64,000 nt of DNA from Zasmidium citrigriseum (lineage: Eukaryota; Ascomycota; Dothideomycetes; Mycosphaerellales; Mycosphaerellaceae). The notes beneath the pieces are model-generated. The model saw nothing but the letters and a program-made list of their open reading frames with translations. It searched no databases and was not told the DNA's origin. Positions 56,096-64,000 of this stretch are shown here, piece by piece. Made by a program: the position numbers and the translations under genes. The number at the start of each line of letters is the position of its first letter. Within the stretch, counting starts at the first letter, position 1. The stretch covers positions 310,001 through 374,000 of the forward strand of contig NHNW01000019.1 in the NCBI GenBank assembly GCA_002786025.1. Direction: 5' to 3'.

Positions 56096-56826
56096 GATTG
56101 CTTCTGTGGTTCAAGAGAATGTGGCTTTGCAAAGACAAGCTTGGCGTGGATAAATGAAACGAATGACTAGGCACAGCACCGCTGTCCTGGGAGGCTCAAG
56201 GCGTGAAGTGAAGGATGGAAGAGGCTTGGTAGTGCTTGGAGAGCTTGGCCCTATATACATCATGCATCTTTTGGGGTCCACTCACCCTCGTGCGGCGGCT
56301 GTCAAAGTCGGAGATTTCGCTGCTTCAGGTTTACAGATTTGTGACAGGACACCTCATGCTCGCAGGCACGTTGTCTCGCTCATAGTGCCCAAACGAGCAA
56401 TAGACAATTGCAGGAGGCGATGCCGGATAGAGGGCGGCGAGGGTGATGGTGGTTTCCTTTCAGGCATCGTTTGCAAAGGCAGACGCTGATTGACGGAGCG
56501 TACGACCGTGATGGGAGCTTCTGCGTCCAGACCGTACGACAAATCGGCAAGCGAGTATGTCGAATGTATATTCGAAACCATCGGCAATATCAGAGTGGAG
56601 TGGTGGCGTTCCAAATGGCGGCCCGCACATGGCGACAAGGGCCGGTTCATCAAGCTCAATGCCGTGCTCCGAGCGGTTCAGTACCGAGACCCACACGAAC
56701 ATGTATCAAGCAGAATCGCATCGGCCGACAATACAAAGTCGTACTCTCGTTTAGGTTAGGATTTGGAATCAACCCATTGCGTTTGTGTTGATTCTTTGGC
56801 AAAGTTCCAGTCTTCTGTTGTCGACC
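56096..56826. promoter_or_regulatory. Polygalacturonase promoter region
   Basis: A 730-bp spacer with no gene seen. It holds the polygalacturonase promoter (TATA-like element about 160 bp upstream of its ATG) and the 3' end of the SRAP gene. Confidence 0.45.
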
Positions 56827-58215
56827 TCACTTGCCAAAGAAGCTGGTAATCTTTGCGTTGCCTCCCTTGGTCGGGGTCTTCGCCACATTGTTGTTCGATG
56901 TAGCACTTCGCTTCTTCTGGCTACCAACCTTCTTGTCTGGAAGGCTCTTTACTGGCGAAGGAGTTGCTTTCTCGGTCTTGATGGATTTCTTTGGCGGGCT
57001 TTGAGCCGCCTTGAGAAGCTCTGTGTCGTCAATCTCAGATATTTCACGCTTGATGCCTCTCTCAACCTGTTCGTCAGCTGCCTTGATGATATCTTGATCA
57101 TCAATTGCATCTGCATCCTTTTTGATTTGTTGAGAGAGATTGTCCTCGTCTTTGCCCACCGGCTTAGGCAGAGGTGCGTTATCTTCCGTATTTTCAACTT
57201 TTTGGGTGGTTTCGCGATCCTCGTCAGGGTGTTGCTTGACCTTAGCATCGTGGAAATCATCATCCATACGAGCGGCTTCATTCTTTGCGGCCACTTCTTT
57301 AGCCGTTGCTCTCTGCGTTCCGAAGAAGTTGGCGATGTTGTTCTTGTTTTCCTTGCTGTCGATAGGAACGATGAAAGTTGGACTGTTGTTGCCAACCTTG
57401 CCCACGGCCTTGTCAACTGGATGACATTCGAGTTCTCCCTGGAAAGGCTTCAGCATGCTCTGCAGCTCCTGGGACCAGCCAACGTTAGTGGGGTCCAGCC
57501 ATGCCTTCATAGCCTCGCTTCCGGGCTCCAGAATGACTGGCATCCTATCGTGAAGAAACTTGAGTTGCTTGTTGGAATCGGTTGTGATGATCGTATACGT
57601 ATAGAGCTTCTCGTCGCTACCTTCGTACTGAACCATGTCCCAAAGTCCAGCGAAGCACAGGAGCTGGCCATCTTTGCGTCTCATGTAGTGTGGTATCTTC
57701 TTCTTGCCGTTGTTCTTCTTGAGCCATTCATAGAACCCTTCTGCCACCACGATGCATCGCTTGCGTTTCTTCATAGTGTTCCACATGCCCCGGTCCTCGA
57801 TCAATGAGTCGTCTCTGCAATTGATAGTGCGCATCTGACTGCCATAGTCTGGAGGTCTCTTGGTCCAGAAAGGAACAAGGCCCCATTTGGCAGCCTGGAG
57901 TTTGTACTTGGTCTCCTGAGTTGCAAGCCCATCGACTGCTGGTTGTGATGTGGGATTGGAGAGCTTGGCCTTCTTTGGAGAGGGCTCGCCATCGTGGTTC
58001 TCCGAATCGCCATTTCCATCGCCATGATCACGTCCAGCTCCTCGATCAGCGGTATTTGCTCGATAGATCAGGCCGTGGTATCCAGGGGCGAAGTTGTAGC
58101 TCTGCCGGACTCGCTCGTCCTCGTCGGAAGGTGCTTCCTCGACAGGCATGTTCTGGTCCACAAGATGCTGCCGCACCTGCGACGGTCGCATTGAGAGGAC
58201 GTATCTCCCACACAT
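56827..58215 (-). CDS. SRAP-domain (HMCES/YedK-type) abasic-site protein with PIP-like C-terminus
   Basis: Single exon of 462 residues. It starts MCGRYV, so Cys2 becomes the N-terminal nucleophile after Met removal. The other SRAP residues are present: YNFAPGY (Asn41), GFYEWLK (Glu163) and FLHDRMPVIL (His222). The family forms a thiazolidine crosslink to abasic sites in single-stranded DNA and shields them at replication forks. An insert of about 45 acidic/Gly residues lies near 55-95. After residue about 300 comes a disordered Lys/Glu-rich tail ending NAKITSFFGK, which resembles a PCNA-interacting box (x-x-x-I-x-x-F-F). It is divergent from the TPR gene, with 163 bp between starts. Confidence 0.93.
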   Translation of the reverse strand: MCGRYVLSMRPSQVRQHLVDQNMPVEEAPSDEDERVRQSYNFAPGYHGLIYRANTADRGAGRDHGDGNGDSENHDGEPSPKKAKLSNPTSQPAVDGLATQETKYKLQAAKWGLVPFWTKRPPDYGSQMRTINCRDDSLIEDRGMWNTMKKRKRCIVVAEGFYEWLKKNNGKKKIPHYMRRKDGQLLCFAGLWDMVQYEGSDEKLYTYTIITTDSNKQLKFLHDRMPVILEPGSEAMKAWLDPTNVGWSQELQSMLKPFQGELECHPVDKAVGKVGNNSPTFIVPIDSKENKNNIANFFGTQRATAKEVAAKNEAARMDDDFHDAKVKQHPDEDRETTQKVENTEDNAPLPKPVGKDEDNLSQQIKKDADAIDDQDIIKAADEQVERGIKREISEIDDTELLKAAQSPPKKSIKTEKATPSPVKSLPDKKVGSQKKRSATSNNNVAKTPTKGGNAKITSFFGK

Positions 58216-58378
58216 CTTGTCTGGGTGACATAAGATGGAAGCAGATTGGAAAGTGAGGTCAGGAACGCGAGAGCTTGAAGGCTGGGCGCGTCGACGTCAT
58301 GGGCGGACTTCAATCAAATCTTAACTAACTCTGTGTTCTTGTTCTCCAACCTCACGCCATCACACAACCCCCAACATC
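58216..58378. promoter_or_regulatory. Short bidirectional promoter
   Basis: Only 163 bp separate the start codons of the SRAP gene (-) and the TPR gene (+). Both promoters and leaders must share this space. No clear TATA box is seen. Confidence 0.6.
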
Positions 58379-59671
58379 ATGTCTGGACGGCCACTGCTGG
58401 GGTTTCCATTGCGGCAAGCATACAGAAAGACCTTTACATGCTCGAGATGCATTCACAATGCACCGAAGAGACCCAACTTTCGATCTCGACCCAGTCCAAT
58501 CCTCAATGGCCTACCGCAAAGACGCTTCAAGGGCAGCTTCACTGAAAATGCTCGTGTTCTTTTCAAGAAGCACCCGTTCTCGATATCCATCGCGATAGCT
58601 TGCATGATCTCAGGTCTGGCGGGAATAGTCTACGCCAACATCGTCTATCAAGAATACATCATCAAGAGCTTCCACAAGTACCCCGAGGAGGTGGCCAAAA
58701 AGTTGCGAAAAGCGCTGTACTTCACCAACTATGATCTCAAACCTCACGAGGCGCTCAAATACTACAAGCAAGCTTTGCAGGTTGCGACCGAGATCGGGAT
58801 GGACCCTTTGAGCGATGAGATTATTGGTGTCAAGATCCAGGTTGCGAAGTTGATGGAGGACATTGAGCAATATCCACAAGCCATCCAGATTCTTGAAGCT
58901 ACGAGAGGAGCGAATTTGCTTTGGCTGGAGATGTTCGGGGACAAAGAGGTGGACAAGAAGAAGAGGACACGCATACTAGGTAAGACTGTGGGAGTGTCTG
59001 TGAAGCTGGGAGAGTTGTACGGTACACCAGAAGTGTGGGATCGGGACATGGCCCAAGACAGACTCGTGTGGGCTGTTGAGACAGTGCTAAAGGAGAAGCA
59101 AAGAAGAATCAATGAGAAAGTCAAGGACGAGGACGAGGGACCTTGGATGAACGACGAAGAGATCGGCGCGGCGCTCGAGTCGCTTGCACACAACTACGAA
59201 GCCAAAGACCAACACTACCTGGCCGTGCCGCTTTTCTTGCAAGCATTGAACCTCTACCCGACCAAGGATTGCCACTCGGTGGTATTGATGAACAACCTCG
59301 CCTCCAGCCTGGCGCAACAGTCTCCTCGCATGGCACGCGAAGCGCAAGCGTATGCGGCATCCCAGAACATCGACACACGGCCAAGTGGACCGGCTGCCAC
59401 GAAGGAGACCATGATAGAGAATGCGAGGACGTGGGCGCAAAAGGCGCTTGACGTTGCGGGCACCATTAAGCCTCCAGTGAGGACTGAGGAATGTGATGTT
59501 GGCTGCGCGGTAGCCCTTCACAACCTGGGCGAGTTTGCTGAAATGGCGAACGACGTGACCCTAGCGAAGCGCCAGTATAAGGAGGCCATCTCTCTTGCGC
59601 GGGCAGTTGGTTTCGAAGAGGGTGTTGCACAAAGCTCTGAGAGGCTGCGAAAGCTCACGAATGCTGGATGA
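58379..59671 (+). CDS. Mitochondrial TPR protein, possibly Mgr3-like
   Basis: Single exon of 430 residues. The first 55 residues are Arg/Ser/Pro-rich with few acids, as in a mitochondrial presequence. A membrane segment (ISIAIACMISGLAGIVYANIVY) lies near residues 69-92. TPR-like helix pairs follow (HEALKYYKQALQVATEIG, HYLAVPLFLQALNLYP, TLAKRQYKEAISLARAVG). This layout resembles yeast Mgr3, an adaptor of the inner-membrane i-AAA protease, but the assignment rests on architecture only. It is divergent from the SRAP gene. Confidence 0.7.
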   Translation: MSGRPLLGFPLRQAYRKTFTCSRCIHNAPKRPNFRSRPSPILNGLPQRRFKGSFTENARVLFKKHPFSISIAIACMISGLAGIVYANIVYQEYIIKSFHKYPEEVAKKLRKALYFTNYDLKPHEALKYYKQALQVATEIGMDPLSDEIIGVKIQVAKLMEDIEQYPQAIQILEATRGANLLWLEMFGDKEVDKKKRTRILGKTVGVSVKLGELYGTPEVWDRDMAQDRLVWAVETVLKEKQRRINEKVKDEDEGPWMNDEEIGAALESLAHNYEAKDQHYLAVPLFLQALNLYPTKDCHSVVLMNNLASSLAQQSPRMAREAQAYAASQNIDTRPSGPAATKETMIENARTWAQKALDVAGTIKPPVRTEECDVGCAVALHNLGEFAEMANDVTLAKRQYKEAISLARAVGFEEGVAQSSERLRKLTNAG

Positions 59672-61977
59672 ATATGCCTCACAGGACTTTGACGAGCTGC
59701 GGCCTCCGCGGCCTTACGATGCGGTGTAGCGATGGTGGAGTGGGATGGTGTAGGGGCAAGATGTGGGACTCGCGTGCAGAGATGCAGAGGATGCATGTCA
59801 GCACGTGCGGTATGCACTCTCCAGCGGCGCAGGTCCACCAGGGTCACCGACCGGCATCTACTATTCGAGCCGATTCGACGGCTTGTACTGCTGTCAAGGA
59901 AATTGCACACCCGTGGATGCATGAACTCAGCAAGGCTTCTCTCGTGCCGATATGCTACCGCTACGCGCCTGCCAGTACTGGAGATCTTAGCATGTCTGCG
60001 GCACAGCATACAGCGTCGATCGTCTGTGTCAGAAGCTGTTGAGGGCGTGGGAGTCGTGGAATCATCCTGGACACTTCTTCGGCACCGAGACCTTCGCGTG
60101 GCAGTATCGACATTGGAAAAGAGACCGACGACGCAACCAGACATCATCAATGATCTTCACTCCTCCGCAATCGAACGCGGTTCATCACTTCCCTGTCATC
60201 CGCTCGTGCCAGACTCCCCGTCGAACTCACACCATGATTTTGTCTCGAAAACATCCCGTGCCGTGCTTGCCGATGTGGATGAAGTTGATACAAGTTCTTG
60301 GACGCGAGCCAACAAGAGAAATGCCGTTGACGAGTACTCGTGGGGAATGGAAGCGCGAAGGATCGAGGGCTGGCGGGCCGTGCCCACAGTCTGCTTAAGC
60401 GACAGCGGCGCGGTCGTGACACGGTCGTACATCACCGACTGCATTTGTATCGACCGGTCGACCCGCGCTGGCTCGTATCGACAAAGAACCTGAAATGGGA
60501 AATGAAAGGAACCACATTCGGATCCAAGGCCTCACAAAGTTAGAGGAACGACCTCAAATAGCAGCTGACGAAGGTACCTAACTTTTGCTCGTTGGATTCA
60601 AGAATAGGCTCGAAATACATGAGTATTGCGACTGCTTGAGAGGGCAAAGAGTGACGAACGATTGATTCATGTGCATGTTGACTGGCTCGAACTCTATGCA
60701 CGTCACCAGCTTCGATCAGCGGTACTTTGTCTCGTCATGATAGGACGTTGCGATGCGGTCTGAGCCGAGGCCGCCTACTTCACGTTTGAATTGTAGGGGA
60801 GTTCTAAAGGTGGAAGAGACAAGGCTGGGGAGCCTGGTCAGGGGAGAATCCTGTTCGCAATTGGAATTAGATGAATGGTCTTTTTATACACCAGACACAT
60901 TGCGTCTCTCGCAGAGAGTTGATTTGTCTGCAGAGGTAGGTTGATGTAATCTCATGTATAAACAGCGGGCGGTGCCGCTGGTGCAGATGGAAACGTCGTC
61001 GTGCAGGTTGGAGGCACAGGCAGAGCGATTATTGGCAGGTCGGCAGGCAGTTTAACATCCGCCAGATGGTTCCAGACTTGAAGCGCGCCTTTTTAGCTGT
61101 CGGCTCGGAAGGAAACAAGCCGTTCTCTGCTACAGCCTCGCTGTTTCCGATGGTTGTTCCCAGCGGTGCCTCTGTGCCTCTTCCTAGATTTACAGCATCA
61201 TTTGCAGCGGGCGGCTCGGCAGAGTGGTAGTGGCATGTCTTAGCACGCTGTGGCTCTCCCTCCACCCACCCCAGACGCAAACGCGGCGGTCCGGCACTCG
61301 TCCAACAGGGATCGTGAGGGCTCGTCAAGACTCACGCGCGATTGGCGGGTGTAGGAGAGGTGCGTCTGCTTGTCGGTCAGGAAGAGAAGCGCGGCCGCCT
61401 TCTTCTACCGCAAGCACCGCTCAACCGCAGCGCATAACATCGCATCGCATCCTCTGCCCGCCCGCCCGCCGTCTTCCTCCCCCGTCAACGATCGTGCAGC
61501 GGTAGACACACGCCCGTGGCGGACGGCATCCATCCTCGCTAGCGGCCAGCACGGCAAACCTCTGGCAAGCAGAATACCACCACGCCTCGCTCTTCATCGC
61601 CCGCCAGCGGAGTATCATTGCAGAGCGACATCATCACCATCCTCCGTATTGCCTGCCGCATCCATCCTGGGCCGGTTCTTGATACGCACATAGGATCCTT
61701 GTCCTACCGAAATCATTTGCGCCGCACCTCTTTCGACCGCGAGTCCCAAACCACTGGGCCCCGAAGTTGCAGCTGCAAAATGTAGTTGTGCTGCCGCCGC
61801 CCGCATTTTTTCATCCACGCCATGAAACTTCAGACCCATCACATTTCATACTCCACCTCTGTCTGATACTGCCTACTTAACGTTACATACTGAAACCTTG
61901 CCCGCCGGGTACGTTCCCTCCTACGCTCTCGCCCTCTCTCCCCGGCTGATCAGACCCTTTCAGTTGCGCCATAGACC
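59672..61977. other. Gene-free intergenic region
   Basis: A 2.3 kb stretch with only chance-type overlapping frames on both strands, Arg/Ser-rich and without domains. The last 500 bp (from about 61450) are pyrimidine-rich and probably hold the promoter and leader of the isochorismatase-AlkB gene. Confidence 0.5.
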
Positions 61978-64000
61978 ATGTCGTCTTTGTTTGCGCTCTT
62001 GCAATCGCAGTCGACGCCTTTGCAGACCCGGAAGGGCTTAATATTACTCGGTCTTCAGAACGATTTCGTTTCGCCGAAAGGCAAACTGCCAGTCAACGAT
62101 ACTGGCTACCTAGATCGCATCATCGAGTTGATACCCGCCTTTCGAGAGCATGGCGACCTCATCTGGGTTCGCAGCGAGTTCGAAAGCAACCGACAGGTGA
62201 ACGGCTTCGACACACCTGGTGATACCGTTATCGCTGGGCCTTCCCACGGTGTTGACGAAGAACCCTCTCAGTCCAGTGATCACTCTCCTGTGCCGACCAA
62301 GAAATTCAAGGTAGCACCAGACTTCTACTCCGAAGAATGGACTTTGCGAGCTGACCTACCAAAGTCTACTTCCAAATCCAAGGCCAAATCTACAGCTACC
62401 CTACCGAAGCCGAAGAATGGAGACGACGATAAGGAGCTCTTTCTTACACAAACGGCCAACAGGGAACCTTGCTGCGTCCGCGGATCCCATGGAGCTGAAT
62501 TTGCAGACCGGGTAAAGCCATTGATTCAACGGAAGGACTTGCAAGTCGTAAAGAGTCACTATTCGGCCTTTGGGGGAACGTCACTACTGATGACCCTCCG
62601 CTCGAAGCTCATCACGCACCTTTTTGTATGCGGGAACATGACCAACTTGTCCGTCTATGCCACCGCCATGGACGCGGCCAGGTACGGCATCGAAATCACA
62701 CTCATCACCGACTGTCTCGGCTACAGACAGCAGGACAGACATGATCTTGCGATCAAGCAGCTTCGAGAGATCATGTCAGCCAATCTCATCAAGAGCGACA
62801 AAGTCATCGACGTGCTCTTGAACCCAGACGAACAAGAGTACAGTGACGCTGAAGACGAGGACGAAGAAGAAGACGACGATGAGGATGAGAGTGAGAGTGA
62901 GGCTTCCGAGATCAACGAAAAGCCACGGAGCAGTCATGATGCGCCGACCACACCTCTTAATCCTGGCGTACTTGAGGTGAGCTGCGCTGGAACGAGATTT
63001 TCACGAGTCTCTAACATTTCGCAGGTCGACAGCGATGAGAGCGATGGAGAGGTCTCGTTACCTACCGTACGTTCATCCCGACGGCTCGATCCTCCCATTG
63101 AACTTCCTTTCCGCAGAGCTGATGGACTGGCCGCAGGATCACGCGTCTCTTCCTCTAAGTATGCGCAACCTACGAGCTCTCAATCTCACCGTCGCGGCCT
63201 CTCAGGCCAACGAACAACGCCTCGAAGCTTCTATGGATCGAGAAATGAGCTTGTCGAGCCCCGCGTCGACACAGCCTCCAGTCACCACCGCAGGTTAGGC
63301 GTTCTTGACTCACCTGACTCACCACCAAGCTATGACAAGCCATGGCTTCAACTCATAAATGCAGCTCCGCCTACGAGCTCTGGAGCTGGATCTCGCACCA
63401 GACCCACGCACCGAGGGCTCGCTGCAATGGCTGGCCTCGCTGGACTTTCACAATCTACGATTACCGAGTATGAGATAATGATGAAACGAGCACAAGAAGA
63501 ACAGAAGATAGCGGATATTGGTAGAAGAAAGAGTAGGCCATTGTTTGGCGAGGGGAGCGAGGAAGACAGTGCTGGATCCAGCATTTCTTACGATCTACTG
63601 CCACAAGATCTTGCCGAGACCATCTTCGAGAAGTTGAATGGAGAGGTCGAATGGCAGACTATGCACCATCATACTGGCGAGGTTCCACGTCTGGTTTGTT
63701 GCCAGGGTACAGTCGATGAAGATGGAAGCATGCCAGTCTACAGACATCCCTCCGATCAGACGATCCCACTAAAAAGATGGAGTCTTACCATTGAACTAGT
63801 CAGGAAGGCCGCAGAGGAACAAGTCGGCCATCCTCTTAATCACGCCCTAATCCAACTCTATCGAAGCGGAAATGATCTGATAACAGAGCACTCCGACAAA
63901 ACACTGGACATCGCGGCCGGCAGTAACATCGTCAACGTCTCCTTTGGGGCGCAAAGGACCATGCGCCTGAGGACCAAGCGAGGAGCGCAACCAGAATCTG
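61978..64000 (+). CDS. Isochorismatase-like / AlkB-type 2OG-Fe(II) dioxygenase fusion, 5' part
   Basis: Exon 1 is 61978-62976, the intron 62977-63024 (48 nt, GTGAGC, CTAAC, GCAG), and exon 2 from 63025 runs off the window. At least 658 residues are encoded here. Residues about 18-260 form an isochorismatase-like fold: LGLQNDFV with Asp29, VVKSHYSAFGGT with Lys192, and MTNLSVYATAMDAARYG, where the catalytic Cys is Ser225. A Ser/Lys-rich insert lies near 100-150. A long acidic linker (about 284-310) and a disordered part follow. Then comes an AlkB-like dioxygenase domain (PRLVCCQG, HALIQLYRSGNDLITEHSD with the iron-binding H-x-D at 63889-63897, then VSFGAQRTMRLR), resembling ALKBH2/3-type DNA/RNA demethylases. 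The distal His and Arg lie beyond the window. The intron has no stop and is a multiple of three. Confidence 0.85.
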   Translation, partial: MSSLFALLQSQSTPLQTRKGLILLGLQNDFVSPKGKLPVNDTGYLDRIIELIPAFREHGDLIWVRSEFESNRQVNGFDTPGDTVIAGPSHGVDEEPSQSSDHSPVPTKKFKVAPDFYSEEWTLRADLPKSTSKSKAKSTATLPKPKNGDDDKELFLTQTANREPCCVRGSHGAEFADRVKPLIQRKDLQVVKSHYSAFGGTSLLMTLRSKLITHLFVCGNMTNLSVYATAMDAARYGIEITLITDCLGYRQQDRHDLAIKQLREIMSANLIKSDKVIDVLLNPDEQEYSDAEDEDEEEDDDEDESESEASEINEKPRSSHDAPTTPLNPGVLEVSCAGTRFSRVSNISQVDSDESDGEVSLPTVRSSRRLDPPIELPFRRADGLAAGSRVSSSKYAQPTSSQSHRRGLSGQRTTPRSFYGSRNELVEPRVDTASSHHRRLGVLDSPDSPPSYDKPWLQLINAAPPTSSGAGSRTRPTHRGLAAMAGLAGLSQSTITEYEIMMKRAQEEQKIADIGRRKSRPLFGEGSEEDSAGSSISYDLLPQDLAETIFEKLNGEVEWQTMHHHTGEVPRLVCCQGTVDEDGSMPVYRHPSDQTIPLKRWSLTIELVRKAAEEQVGHPLNHALIQLYRSGNDLITEHSDKTLDIAAGSNIVNVSFGAQRTMRLRTKRGAQPES

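Noticed and set aside
56785..57807. Plus-strand frame of 340 codons opposite the SRAP gene
   Set aside because: It is antisense to a protein with all SRAP catalytic residues. Its Leu/Val-rich make-up reflects the Lys/Glu codons of the other strand.
59732..60493. Plus-strand frame of 253 codons after the TPR gene
   Set aside because: Arg/Ser/Cys-rich, no domain, overlapped by similar frames in other phases and on the other strand. Probably chance in a GC-balanced spacer.

Overview
The window is nuclear DNA of a filamentous ascomycete (Pezizomycotina). A Dothideomycete is my guess, but it is not proven. The evidence is intron-poor genes whose introns are about 45-70 nt with GTRAGT-like donors and CTAAC/CTGAC branch sites, a secreted carbohydrate-active enzyme repertoire, NmrA-like and fungal-specific transcription-factor-like proteins, and a block of repeats with the signature of repeat-induced point mutation (RIP).

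Left arm (1-31.6 kb, normal base composition). Low-molecular-weight protein tyrosine phosphatase (+), NmrA-like oxidoreductase (+), a 1353-residue GPI-type surface glycoprotein with repeats (-), a CBM21-GH15 glucoamylase (+), an alpha/beta hydrolase (-) and a DUF1295 membrane protein (-). Next comes a possible small catabolic group: MFS sugar transporter (-), amidohydrolase (+) and LDH2-type dehydrogenase (+). A 5.3 kb gene-poor stretch follows, with two weak gene candidates and an imperfect duplication. Then come NADP-isocitrate dehydrogenase (-) with two possible starts and a C-terminal SKL, an ISWI remodeller (-) and a PRELI/Ups-type mitochondrial lipid-transfer protein (-).

Centre (about 31.77-49.34 kb). 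This is a 17.6 kb island with no intact ORF, in which CpA and TpG are almost absent while CpG remains. It can be read as nested transposons. A 6,772-bp Ty3/Gypsy chromovirus (184-bp LTRs, 5-bp target duplication ACCCT, minus strand) lies inside the transposase of a Tc1/mariner-type element, also minus strand. Taking out the retroelement and one target-site copy joins the transposase in frame. To the right, about 8.5 kb of minus-strand decayed coding sequence with amino-acid tandem repeats could not be identified.

Right arm (49.7-64 kb). Cytosolic tryptophanyl-tRNA synthetase (+), a fungal-specific transcription-factor-like protein without a visible zinc cluster (+), a SIMPL-domain protein (+), a GH28 polygalacturonase with a Ser-rich N-terminal extension (-), a SRAP/HMCES-type abasic-site protein with a PIP-like tail (-), a mitochondrial TPR protein (+), and the 5' part of an isochorismatase-like/AlkB fusion (+) that runs off the window. 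The SRAP and AlkB proteins are both DNA-damage factors, but nothing shows they are co-regulated.

The most notable points are the nested and almost saturated RIP island between two housekeeping genes, and the isochorismatase-AlkB fusion whose hydrolase domain lacks its catalytic cysteine. I did not find a clearly new defence or mobile system that I could name. The unidentified decayed region at 40.5-48.9 kb is the best candidate for something undescribed.
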